A stretch of 64,000 nucleotides of DNA from Streptomyces sp. NBC_01591 (GTDB lineage Bacteria; Actinomycetota; Actinomycetes; Streptomycetales; Streptomycetaceae). The notes under the pieces are model-generated. The model had not been told where the DNA came from and did not search any database. It was given only the letters and a program-made list of their open reading frames with translations. The position numbers and the translations under genes are program-made. The stretch lies in the NCBI RefSeq assembly GCF_035918155.1, contig NZ_CP109327.1, forward strand, positions 2,170,001 to 2,234,000, written 5' to 3'. Below, piece by piece: positions 36,753-44,080 of the stretch (the first letter of the stretch is position 1; the number at the start of each line of letters is the position of its first letter).

Positions 36753-37913
36753 GAGCGCTCCGGCGACGGCCTGGAGGTCCGGGCCGGAGGCCAGCCCGGC
36801 GTGGTACAGCCTCAGTTGGTCCGCGCCGAGCGATGCGGCGTGCGCGGCGTCCCGCTCCAGCGTGGCGGGGCTGCCGCCCATCCCCGTGACCACGGAGAAG
36901 TTGGCCGCGAGCACCCCGTCGCGGCCGGCGAACGGGCCGAGCACGGCCTCGCGCGCCGCGTCGCCACCGGTGCAGGGCAGCACCACACCGTCCGCCACGG
37001 ACAGGATGTGCTCCGGGTCGACACCGACGTTCGCGCCGGTGCGGTGGGGCGCCGGGTCGGCGTGCAGCAGCACCTGGAAGCCCGGCTCCGCCGCCGCCCG
37101 CACGGCGGCGACCGCGGACTCCTGGAGCGTACGGGCGACCCTGCCGCGCCACTGAAGGGTGGCGGCGGCGAGGTCGGCGCCGAGGAGCTTCTCGATGCCC
37201 GCCCGGCCGGTCTCCCGGGAGCCGGAGCCTGCCCAGGCCGGTTCCAGCGCACCACGTACGGCCGTGGCCAGCCCGTCGGCGTCCAGGCCGTGCTCGGCGT
37301 AGCCGGTCCGGCAGTCGGGGCAGAAGCAGAGCGACATCAGATACTGCGCCGCGTCCCCGAGACCGACGCCCGTGATCTTGTCGTGGGCGTGCAGATGCGC
37401 GAAGCCGTACCAGCCGCAGGACTCCAGCTCGGTGCCGCGCGCACCGGCCCGCACCGCCGCCTCCGCCGCCAGACCGACCAGGTACTCGCGGACCGCGGGC
37501 CGGGCGATGCACGGCGCCCAGGGGTAGCGGTCGCCGTACGCGTTGACCACGGAGGTGTCCGGATGTTCGGCGCCCAGCCGGGAGTTGTGGGCCAGGACCA
37601 CCCAGGTGTGGACCTCCAGACCGGCGGCGGCGAGCGCCTCGGCGGCCTCGGCGAACGGATCGTCCGAGGCCACCCAGGACTGCTCGTAGGGGCGAAGCGC
37701 ACGCCCCGCCCACCGGGCGGCGTCCGGCGGGTAGAGCACCGCGGCGTGCTCGGCGGTGACGATGCGACGGCCGGGGTGACGCGGGGTCAGCGCCCGGGTG
37801 GAGTGGTAGGCGGCGGCGAGTGTCACCTGCTGGACACCCAGGTCCGCGACGCGGGCGGCCGCGTCCGGGTCGCCGACGACGTCCCAGGGGTAGAGGAAGG
37901 CCGAGGTCTTCAC
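36735..37913 (-). CDS. putative TIM-barrel protein in the kdgD operon
   Basis: A 392-residue protein that looks like an uncharacterised glycoside-hydrolase-type (alpha/beta)8 barrel: regular beta-strand/helix alternation, Trp-rich strand ends, and a CFCPDC cluster near residue 197 as seen in some GHL6-like proteins. No proven catalytic pair is identified. Its ATG overlaps the stop of the dehydratase gene (ATGA), so it works in the same pathway or in releasing its sugar substrate. No signal peptide, so it is cytoplasmic. Function unassigned. Confidence 0.7.
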   Translation of the reverse strand: MKTSAFLYPWDVVGDPDAAARVADLGVQQVTLAAAYHSTRALTPRHPGRRIVTAEHAAVLYPPDAARWAGRALRPYEQSWVASDDPFAEAAEALAAAGLEVHTWVVLAHNSRLGAEHPDTSVVNAYGDRYPWAPCIARPAVREYLVGLAAEAAVRAGARGTELESCGWYGFAHLHAHDKITGVGLGDAAQYLMSLCFCPDCRTGYAEHGLDADGLATAVRGALEPAWAGSGSRETGRAGIEKLLGADLAAATLQWRGRVARTLQESAVAAVRAAAEPGFQVLLHADPAPHRTGANVGVDPEHILSVADGVVLPCTGGDAAREAVLGPFAGRDGVLAANFSVVTGMGGSPATLERDAAHAASLGADQLRLYHAGLASGPDLQAVAGALSRLRR

Positions 37914-38869
37914 CCGCGCCGCTCCTGCCCGTGCTTCTCCAGCAGGGCCCGGCCGCGCGCGACGATCGCGGCGAGCTCCTCGATGTGGGCGGCGGGCGGC
38001 TCGGTCAGCGGGGTGCGGACCTCGCCGACGTCCAGGCCGCCCAGCCGGACTCCGGCCTTGACGAGCGAGACGGCGTAGCCGCGGCCCTTGGCGCGCAGCT
38101 CGACGAGCGGCCGGTAGAAGTGGTCGAGCAGCGCGCCCGTCAGTTCGTCGTCGCCGGAGTCCATCGCACGGTAGAAGGCGAGCGCGATGTCGGGCGCGAA
38201 GGCGAAGACTGCGGAGGAGTAGAGCGTGACGCCGATGCCCCGGTAGGCCGGGCCGGTGAGTTCGGCGGTGGGCAGTCCGTTGAAGTACAGGAAGTCCCGG
38301 CCCGGCAGTTCGGTGCGGACGGCGCTGACGATGCGCTGCATCAGGTCGAGGTCGCCGTAACCGTCCTTGAGGCCGATGATGCCGGGCGTGCCGGCCAGTG
38401 CGACGACGGTGCCGGGGGTGAAGACGGCGTTGTCGCGCTGGTAGACGATCGTCTCCAGGGAGGTGGCCGCGGCGAGCGCGGTGTAGTGGCCCAGCAGCCC
38501 TTCCTGGTCGGCGACGACGAGATACGGGGGCATGGCGAGGAGCCCGTCCGCGCCCGCCTCCTCGGCGAGCTTCGCGTACTGGACCGCGAGCGCCGTGCCG
38601 TATCCGGCCCCCGCGACGACGGGCACCTCTCCGGCGGTCTCCTCGACGGCCGCGGCGACGACACGGCGGAACTCCTGAGGCGTGAGCGCGTGGAACTCAC
38701 CGGTGCCGCAGCAGGCGAAGACCGCCGCCGCACCGGCGTCGATGCCGGTCCGCACATGCGCGCGGAAGGCGTCGAGATCGACGGCGCCGTCCGGTCCGTA
38801 CGCGGTGACGGGGAAGAAGAGCGGCCCGGCGACACGGCCGAGTCGGGCGGCAAGAGGGGCTGAGGTCAC
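37910..38869 (-). CDS. kdgD: 5-dehydro-4-deoxyglucarate dehydratase
   Basis: Converts 5-dehydro-4-deoxy-D-glucarate to 2,5-dioxopentanoate, water and CO2. The 319-residue protein is of the DapA/NAL superfamily: CCGTGEFHALTPQE phosphate/carboxylate loop, the Tyr in IVYQRDNAVF, and the Schiff-base Lys in IIGLKDGYGDLDLM; the KDGYGD form is typical of KdgD. GTG 38869 has AGGGAG five bases upstream. First gene of a leftward operon, divergent from uronate dehydrogenase, with a palindromic operator in the shared gap. Confidence 0.9.
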   Translation of the reverse strand: MTSAPLAARLGRVAGPLFFPVTAYGPDGAVDLDAFRAHVRTGIDAGAAAVFACCGTGEFHALTPQEFRRVVAAAVEETAGEVPVVAGAGYGTALAVQYAKLAEEAGADGLLAMPPYLVVADQEGLLGHYTALAAATSLETIVYQRDNAVFTPGTVVALAGTPGIIGLKDGYGDLDLMQRIVSAVRTELPGRDFLYFNGLPTAELTGPAYRGIGVTLYSSAVFAFAPDIALAFYRAMDSGDDELTGALLDHFYRPLVELRAKGRGYAVSLVKAGVRLGGLDVGEVRTPLTEPPAAHIEELAAIVARGRALLEKHGQERRG

Positions 38870-39200
38870 TGGCGCTCCCTGAGCGGATTCAGGCGTGCAC
38901 AATTCTGATCGGTGTCCATATTTATGAACGCCCACACGCTAAGGCAGCCGCCGGGCGCAGGTCAAGGAGGGGAATGCCCGAGGTGACCGACCCCGAGGAC
39001 GGACTTACTGCCTCCGCGTGAGCGGCGCCCAGCCCCTGCCCCCACACTTGACTCCGTACGCCAGGACTTCTTAGCTTGTCCATGCATATGAATGCCGTCC
39101 ATGGATTTGAGGTCCCGCGGGCAGGTTCAACAGGTGCCGCAGGGGCCGTGCCGCGCGCCCGGACCACGCGTGCGCACCTACGTACCGAGGAGATCCGCGT
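38870..39200. promoter_or_regulatory. divergent control region of kdgD operon and udh
   Basis: This 331-bp gap contains no ORF that looks real. It holds two near-identical 18-bp sites: TGTCCATATTTATGAACG (38913-38930), 44 bp before kdgD, and TGTCCATGCATATGAATG (39077-39094), about 106 bp before the uronate dehydrogenase. Both read GTCC-N8-GAAY and are AT-rich against the background. They resemble the site beside the IclR gene at 29.3 kb and probably bind the same or a related repressor. Confidence 0.65.
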
Positions 39201-40010
39201 ATGCCCGCTCCCCGCACCGTCCTGCTCACCGGCGCCGCAGGCGGCCTCGGCACCCTGATGCGCGGGCTCCTGCCCGCGTACGGCTACGGGCTCCGCCTCC
39301 TCGACGTCGTCCCCGTCGAGGGCGAGCCGGACGCGATCGCCGCCGACCTCGGCGACAAGGAGGCGCTGCGCGAGGCGGTGCGGGGTGTCGACGCGATCAT
39401 CCACCTCGCGGGCATCTCCCTGGAAGCCTCCTTCGACAAGATCCTCAGGGCGAACATCGAGGGCACGTACAACCTCTACGAGGCCGCGCGCGAGGAGGGC
39501 GTGCGGCGCATCGTGTTCGCCTCCTCCAACCATGTCCTCGGCTACACCCCCCGCCCGCTGCCCGGCGACCCGCTGATCCCGGTCGGCGCCCCGCGCCGCC
39601 CCGACACCTTCTACGGCCTGTCCAAGTCGTTCGGGGAGGACCTCGCCCAGCTGTACTGGGACCGGCACGGCATGGAGACCGTCTCGGTGCGCATCGGCTC
39701 CTGTTTCCCCGAGCCGACATCGGTACGGATGCTCTCGGTCTGGATGAGCCCCGAGGACGGCGCCCGGCTCTTCCACGCCGCGCTCAGCGCCGAGGACGTG
39801 CGGCACACCGTCGTGCACGGCTCGTCCGACAACACCCGGCTGTGGTGGGACCTGACGACGGCCCGCTCACTGGGATACGAGCCGAAGGACGACTCCGAGC
39901 CGTACGCGGCCCGGCTCATCGCCGAACAGGGCGAACTGGACCCGGACAACCCCGACCACGCCCACCTCGGCGGTCACTTCTGCACCAATCCGCCGATCTG
40001 GCCGCGCTGA
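39201..40010 (+). CDS. udh: NAD-dependent uronate dehydrogenase
   Basis: Short-chain-dehydrogenase-like enzyme that oxidises D-galacturonate or D-glucuronate to the aldarolactone. The 269-residue protein has the Rossmann motif GAAGGLG (residues 11-17), IIHLAGIS, FASSNHVLGY, the catalytic YGLSK, and the RIGSCFPEPTSVRMLSVW segment that marks bacterial uronate dehydrogenases over other epimerases. GAGGAG ribosome site eight bases before ATG 39201. With kdgD and the semialdehyde dehydrogenase it covers entry and exit of the oxidative uronate pathway; a lactone isomerase/hydrolase and an aldarate dehydratase are not in the window. Confidence 0.88.
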   Translation: MPAPRTVLLTGAAGGLGTLMRGLLPAYGYGLRLLDVVPVEGEPDAIAADLGDKEALREAVRGVDAIIHLAGISLEASFDKILRANIEGTYNLYEAAREEGVRRIVFASSNHVLGYTPRPLPGDPLIPVGAPRRPDTFYGLSKSFGEDLAQLYWDRHGMETVSVRIGSCFPEPTSVRMLSVWMSPEDGARLFHAALSAEDVRHTVVHGSSDNTRLWWDLTTARSLGYEPKDDSEPYAARLIAEQGELDPDNPDHAHLGGHFCTNPPIWPR

Positions 40011-40075
40011 CCACGGCTCGGGCCCGGGGAAATCCGCGCGACAGAGCGCCCGTGCCACGGGCAGGATGCGGAGCC

Positions 40076-40294
40076 ATGCCGAGACCTTCCGGATTCCTGT
40101 ACGAGCAGCACGGCGACGCGAGCGTGACCATCACCCACCACGGCCGTCCCGCGGGCCCCCTGCGCGGCGGCCGGGCGGAGAAGTTCCTGGCCGAGGTGGG
40201 GTCGGGGGACGAGCAACTGGTGATGGCCCGCTGGACGGGGGCGTACAAGCACGGCAACGAGCGCACCGCCCGCAACCACCCCCGCAACCGCTGA
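40076..40294 (+). CDS. small conserved-type hypothetical protein
   Basis: A 72-residue basic protein starting at ATG 40076, with GCAGGA and GGAG just upstream. The sequence (HGRPAGPLRGGRAEKFLAEV) is compact and has no membrane segment or known domain. It lies between the uronate dehydrogenase and the TerD gene, same strand. Similar short proteins are, from memory, common beside such genes in Streptomyces; no function is known. Confidence 0.6.
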   Translation: MPRPSGFLYEQHGDASVTITHHGRPAGPLRGGRAEKFLAEVGSGDEQLVMARWTGAYKHGNERTARNHPRNR

Positions 40295-40328
40295 CGGGGC
40301 GTACGGGCCGGCGCCCACCCGTACGGAC

Positions 40329-40364
40329 GAAGGTCCGCGAAGGTCCGCGAAGGTCCGCGAAGGT
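40329..40364. repeat. 10-bp tandem repeat upstream of terD
   Basis: GAAGGTCCGC is repeated three times in perfect register (40329-40358), followed by a partial fourth unit (GAAGGT). It lies 40-75 bp before the TerD start, where a promoter would be, so its copy number could alter spacing or expression. Confidence 0.7.
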
Positions 40365-40402
40365 AAGGGAACGGCAAAGCGAAGTCGTTCGTTACCCCGA
40401 GC

Positions 40403-41632
40403 ATGACCGCTATGACCCCCGGCTCGAACATCCCTCTCTCCGCCGCCCGCGTGGCAGTGGACGTCTCCGCACCGGTGCGGCTCGACGTTTCGGGCCTGCT
40501 GCTCACCGTCGACGGCAAGGTGCGCTCCGACGACGACTTCATCTTCTACAACCAGCCCAACGGCCCCGGTGTGACCTACCGCTCCGGCGGCGGCACCGCG
40601 CCGGACGCGATCGTGGTGGACACCGCCGCGGTCCCGCCCGGCATCGAGAAGATCGTCGTCACGGCGAGCCCGGATGCGGCGGGCCAGACCTTCCAGGGCA
40701 TCGAGCCCACCGCGACCGTGCGCAACGCCGACGACGGCAGCGTGCTCGCCACGTTCACCCCGCCCCGGCTGGGTGCCGAGACGGCACTCGTGGTCATCGA
40801 GGTCTATCTCCGCAACGGCGCCTGGAAGGCCCGTGCGGTCGGCCAGGGCTACGCGAACGGGCTGGCCGGTATCGCCACGGACTTCGGCGTCTCGGTCGAG
40901 GAGGAGCCCGCCGCCACGCCCGCCCCCGCGCCCGTGGCGCCCCCGGTGCCCGCCGCCGCCCCGGTGGACCCCCGGATCGCCGCGCCCCCGGCCCCCGCCG
41001 CCCCGCCGGCTCCGCCCGCTGCCGCGCCCGCGCCCGCGCCCGCGCCCGCCACTGGCAAGATCAACCTCGACAAGGGCCGGGTCAGCCTCCAGAAGAACCA
41101 GACGGTCTCCCTGGTCAAGGGCGGCCGGCCGCTGCTCTCCCAGGTCAAGATGGGCCTCGGCTGGGAACCCGCGTTCCGGGGCAAGGACATCGACCTCGAT
41201 GCCTCCGTGATCGCCTACGGCCCCAACCGGAACCACCTGGACAGCTGCTACTTCGGCAAGCTCTCCATCCTGAACGGCGCGATCAAGCACTCCGGCGACA
41301 ACCTCACGGGCGAGGGCGCGGGTGACGACGAGGTGATCGTCGTGGACCTGGGCCGGATCCCGGCGGAGGCGACCGGTCTGGTCTTCACGGTCAACTCGTT
41401 CACCGGTCAGAAGTTCACCGAGGTCGCCAAGGCCTACTGCCGGCTGATCGACGCGACCACCGGCGAGGAGCTGGTCCGCTTCGACCTGACCGGCGCCGAG
41501 CCGCAGACCGGCGTGATGATGGCCAAGCTGATCAAGCAGTTCTCCGGCGAGTGGGAGATGACGGGCATGGGCGAATTCGTGAAGTCGCGCACCGTCCGCG
41601 GCATGGTGAAGCCCGCCGCCCAGGCGCTGTAA
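40403..41632 (+). CDS. tandem TerD-domain protein
   Basis: A 409-residue stress-response protein of the TerD/CABP family with two domains. Residues 1-165 are a divergent TerD-like domain. Residues 166-218 form an Ala/Pro linker. Residues 219-409 are a canonical TerD domain with the acidic calcium-binding segment DSCYFGKLSILNGAIKHSGD and GAGDDEVIVVDL. Start at ATG 40403 (ATG 40412 also possible); no strong ribosome site. Ter proteins are tied to tellurite and phage/colicin resistance and calcium-dependent membrane processes. It is followed by a strong terminator. Confidence 0.9.
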   Translation: MTAMTPGSNIPLSAARVAVDVSAPVRLDVSGLLLTVDGKVRSDDDFIFYNQPNGPGVTYRSGGGTAPDAIVVDTAAVPPGIEKIVVTASPDAAGQTFQGIEPTATVRNADDGSVLATFTPPRLGAETALVVIEVYLRNGAWKARAVGQGYANGLAGIATDFGVSVEEEPAATPAPAPVAPPVPAAAPVDPRIAAPPAPAAPPAPPAAAPAPAPAPATGKINLDKGRVSLQKNQTVSLVKGGRPLLSQVKMGLGWEPAFRGKDIDLDASVIAYGPNRNHLDSCYFGKLSILNGAIKHSGDNLTGEGAGDDEVIVVDLGRIPAEATGLVFTVNSFTGQKFTEVAKAYCRLIDATTGEELVRFDLTGAEPQTGVMMAKLIKQFSGEWEMTGMGEFVKSRTVRGMVKPAAQAL

Positions 41633-41657
41633 CGCCGCAGCGGGCTCCCGATACGGC

Positions 41658-41691
41658 TTCAGGGGTACCTGCGGGTGCAGGTACCCCTGAA
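41658..41691. terminator. strong hairpin between convergent genes
   Basis: TTCAGGGGTACCTGC (41658-41672) and GCAGGTACCCCTGAA (41677-41691) form a perfect 15-bp stem with a four-base loop. Outer CTCCCG (41645-41650) and CGGGAG (41693-41698) extend it. It lies 26 bp after terD and can also serve the small gene on the other strand. Confidence 0.85.
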
Positions 41692-41746
41692 ACGGGAGAG
41701 CGTGACGGGGACGCGACGCGGACGCCGCGCGTGCTCGCCGCTTCTC

Positions 41747-41977
41747 TCAGAGCTTGGTCAGCTTGGAGTAGGGGCTCAGGATCCTCCCCTGTCGCCCCGA
41801 GAAGTCGATGAGCACTGCGTCGTTGTCGCCCTCGACGGCGAGGACGCGGCCGAGTCCGAACTGATCGTGCGACACCCTGTCGCCCACATCGAACAATTCG
41901 ACCGGTGGGGCCGCCTGGGCCGGGCGGTTGAAGGGACTGGAAGGCAGGTGGCGCCGGGAGCCGGCTGACTGTTTCAT
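41747..41977 (-). CDS. stand-alone UvrD/PcrA-type Tudor-like domain protein
   Basis: A 76-residue protein whose last 50 residues match the C-terminal Tudor/KOW-like domain of UvrD/PcrA helicases: LFDVGDRVSHDQFGLGRVLAVEGD then DFSGRQGRILSPYSKL. In helicases this domain contacts RNA polymerase or nucleic acid. Here it is free-standing. A CATACT -10-like box lies only six bases before the ATG (41977), so the mRNA may be nearly leaderless. It lies beside the TROVE gene, same strand, 78 bp downstream of that gene's stop. Confidence 0.75.
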   Translation of the reverse strand: MKQSAGSRRHLPSSPFNRPAQAAPPVELFDVGDRVSHDQFGLGRVLAVEGDNDAVLIDFSGRQGRILSPYSKLTKL

Positions 41978-42055
41978 TACCTTGAGTATGCGCCCTGGGA
42001 ACGCCCGACGCCATGCCCGTTCACCGCCAGGGGCGCACTGATACCGGATTCGTGA

Positions 42056-43636
42056 TCAGCGGATCCAGGGCCAGTCCGCGTCCCGGCCCGCTTCCAGCAG
42101 CGGCACCATGCGGAACGCGGCGTCCGAAAGACCCCCGAAGGTGTGGCGCATCCCGTCTCCCGACGGGGCGTGTCCGACCCGGTATCCGGCCAGGTTCCAG
42201 GTGTAGACGGGCACGGTGGCGGGCACCGCCGCGGTGGCGTCTGCGGCGTACGAGAACGACGCCTGCTCGTCGGTGACGATCAGCACCCGGTCATGGCCCC
42301 GGTAGTGCCGGCGCACCGCCTCCGCGGTGTTGGTGCCGCCGAGGTCGCCGAAACGCTCCAGGACCTTCAGCACGGACTCGCTCCGGCGATATGTCACCGG
42401 CGCGCTGTTCGTACCGAACTGCACCAGATCGGCATCGGCCGCCCGGAGCGCCAGCGCCGTGCCGAAGATCGCGGCGGCGTCCGCCCGGTTGAGCTGCGAG
42501 CGGTCCGAGAGCGGCGACCACATCGAGCCCGAGCGGTCGACCAGGACCAGCGTCCGCCCCGGCAGTCCGGGCACATTGCCCAGCGAGTGGCCGAGCGCCT
42601 TCTCCAGCGGGTGGGCCCAGCGCAGCGAGGGCGCGTGCTGATAGGCGGCGAGGTAGCGGAACGGGAACTGCTGGGACGCGGCGACCGCGGCCGGGTCGCT
42701 GATCTTCGCGGCGACCCGCGCGGCGACCTCGTCCGAGACGCCCGCCTCGTCGAAGTTGCGCAGATTGCGCACCAGGGCCATCGCGCCCATCGACGGAATC
42801 ACCGCTTCCCAGGCCGCGGCGTCCATCGGCCCCTGCAGCCAGCCCGCCAGGGCCTCCCAGGTCATGCCCGCGGCGGCCAGCCGGTCCGCCCCGTCGGCGC
42901 TCTCGACCACGGCCCGCCGCTCCCCGGCCGGCAGCTCCATCAGCGCGCGGTGGGCGGCCAGGGTGCGGTCGGAGACCGGCACCACGGCCGTCTCCGGGTG
43001 GTGGCGGCGGTCGAGGGCGTACCGGAACAGCTCGCCCTGCCACGGCTTCTGCGGGTCGGGCGAGGCGTGCACCAGGTTCAGGATGTCGCCGAAGCGGTAG
43101 CCCTTGGACGCGGTGTCGTACTTCAGCAGCGACTTGCCGCTGTAGAGGCGGCGCACGGCATCGGCGATGCCGCGCTTGACCGGCTTGGGCACTGCGCGGC
43201 CGTAGCGCGAGGTCCAGTACCCGAGGAGTTCACCGGGCTCGTCGGCGCGCAGCAGGACGGAGTCGACGACCTGGCGGTTGGACGGTCCGTCCTCGGCGTC
43301 CGCGTCCAGTCGCGCCTTCACGTACTCGGCGGCGCCGACGATCGAGGCGGTGCGCATCCGGCCGTCGCGGCGCAGCCAGTGGAGCAGGCCGGCGGTCCAC
43401 TCGGGGTCACCGACGGCGAGTACCCGCACGAGTTCGCTGAATCGGTCGTCGCGCTGCTCGCCGTCCTCGTAAAAGGTCTGCTGCGAAACGAAATTGGCGA
43501 CTGCGAGCAGAAAGAGCTCGGAGCGATTGTCGCGCAGATATCCTCGGCCGCCCTGATGGGTCGGCGCGGTGCGCCCGGTCGACTTCACGGGCGAGGTGGC
43601 ACGGGGCCTGGTGGTGCGGGTGTTGAAGCGTGCCAT
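42056..43636 (-). CDS. rsr: TROVE-domain protein, bacterial Ro60 (Rsr)
   Basis: RNA-binding ring protein that holds Y RNAs and helps degrade or recycle misfolded and structured RNA with exonucleases such as PNPase. The 526-residue protein has the HEAT-repeat TROVE ring (about 30-355: LAVANFVSQQTFYEDGE, VKRGIADAVRRLYSGKSLLKYD) and a C-terminal vWA domain with the MIDAS motif DRSGS at 367-371 and GGTNT near 433. ATG 43636 is preferred; 11 codons upstream are unlike the family. A Y RNA-like array lies just upstream on the same strand, as for other bacterial rsr loci. Confidence 0.92.
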   Translation of the reverse strand: MARFNTRTTRPRATSPVKSTGRTAPTHQGGRGYLRDNRSELFLLAVANFVSQQTFYEDGEQRDDRFSELVRVLAVGDPEWTAGLLHWLRRDGRMRTASIVGAAEYVKARLDADAEDGPSNRQVVDSVLLRADEPGELLGYWTSRYGRAVPKPVKRGIADAVRRLYSGKSLLKYDTASKGYRFGDILNLVHASPDPQKPWQGELFRYALDRRHHPETAVVPVSDRTLAAHRALMELPAGERRAVVESADGADRLAAAGMTWEALAGWLQGPMDAAAWEAVIPSMGAMALVRNLRNFDEAGVSDEVAARVAAKISDPAAVAASQQFPFRYLAAYQHAPSLRWAHPLEKALGHSLGNVPGLPGRTLVLVDRSGSMWSPLSDRSQLNRADAAAIFGTALALRAADADLVQFGTNSAPVTYRRSESVLKVLERFGDLGGTNTAEAVRRHYRGHDRVLIVTDEQASFSYAADATAAVPATVPVYTWNLAGYRVGHAPSGDGMRHTFGGLSDAAFRMVPLLEAGRDADWPWIR

Positions 43637-43680
43637 GCGAATTCCCCCGAATTCCTTGGGAGAAGGCACAGCCGGAAGGG

Positions 43681-43812
43681 GTGCCCGAGATCAGGAGTCG
43701 GCGACGGGCTTACTGATGCTCTACCCATTTGAGCTACCGGCCGTGGCCGGACGGGACTCGAACCCGCAACCCTCAGTTCAAAGGAAGTATCCGTCGCCTG
43801 CGCACCGGGCAC
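43681..43812 (-). ncRNA. Y RNA-like gene, copy A, with permuted tRNA-like module
   Basis: Read on the minus strand, GTGCCCG and CGGGCAC close a terminal stem. Inside it is the core shared with copies B and C: GGTGCGCAGGC on the 5' side and GCCGAC-TCC-TGATCT on the 3' side. Between them GGCGACGG pairs perfectly with CCGTCGCC, and the apex is a tRNA-like module. In it a T arm (GCGGG-TTCGAGT-CCCGT, 43751-43767) comes first, then a short acceptor-like hairpin, then a D arm (GCTC...GAGC, 43718-43734): the reverse of tRNA order. It ends 44 bp before rsr. This is the layout of YrlA-type bacterial Y RNAs. Confidence 0.82.
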
Positions 43813-43827
43813 CCCCCGGTGTCTGTG

Positions 43828-43896
43828 CCTCCCGAGATCAGAGTCGGCGGCGGCAGTTTCTTGACAGGAAGTAGCCGCAGCCTGCGCACCGGGAGG
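43828..43896 (-). ncRNA. Y RNA-like gene, copy B, lacking the tRNA-like module
   Basis: A 69-base relative of copies A and C. CCTCCCG/CGGGAGG forms the terminal stem, the same core sequences GGTGCGCAGGC and GCCGAC-TC-TGATCT follow, and GGCTGCGGC pairs with GCCGCCGCC with one mismatch. The apex is only about 19 bases (starting TACTTCCTGTC) with no T arm or D arm. It lies 15 bp from copy A and 30 bp from copy C. It would offer the protein-binding part of a Y RNA without the tRNA mimic. Confidence 0.75.
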
Positions 43897-43926
43897 TGCA
43901 ATGCAGTCATTGCTGATGAAATTGTG

Positions 43927-44067
43927 GTGCCCAGAGATCAGGGTCGGCGGAACCGACAAAGGTGCTCTACCGACTGAGCTACACCGGACCGAAATCCGGC
44001 GGCGGGACTCGAACCCGCGACATCCCCATTAAGAGTGGAAGTAGGTCCTGCCTGCGCACCTGGGCAC
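43927..44067 (-). ncRNA. Y RNA-like gene, copy C, with permuted tRNA-like module
   Basis: First and longest of the three (141 bases). GTGCCCAG/CTGGGCAC forms the terminal stem; GGTGCGCAGGC and GCCGAC-CC-TGATCT are conserved. GGCAGGACC pairs with GGTTCCGCC, different bases from copy A but the same helix. The module has a perfect T arm (GCGGG-TTCGAGT-CCCGC, 44002-44018), then a 7-bp acceptor-like stem CGCCGGA/TCCGGTG closed by a six-base loop, then a D arm with GG in its loop (43964-43979). No anticodon arm. A TAGAGT -10 box lies eight bases before its 5' end. Confidence 0.85.
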
Positions 44068-44074
44068 GGACAGG

Positions 44075-44080
44075 ACTCTA
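44075..44080 (-). promoter_or_regulatory. -10 element of the Y RNA array promoter
   Basis: On the minus strand TAGAGT lies eight bases upstream of the folded 5' end of copy C, the right distance for transcription to begin at or just before the terminal stem. No clear TTGACA-like -35 is seen. Copies B and A have no comparable box, so the three may be cut from one transcript that could continue into rsr. Confidence 0.5.

Noticed and set aside
40329..40364. CRISPR-like array
   Set aside because: The 10-bp units are directly tandem with no spacers, and there are no cas genes.
43718..44018. Ordinary tRNA genes, because near-perfect T arms and D arms are present
   Set aside because: The arms are in reversed order, the acceptor-like stem is closed by a loop, there is no anticodon arm, and both sit inside a shared Y RNA-like stem next to a TROVE gene.
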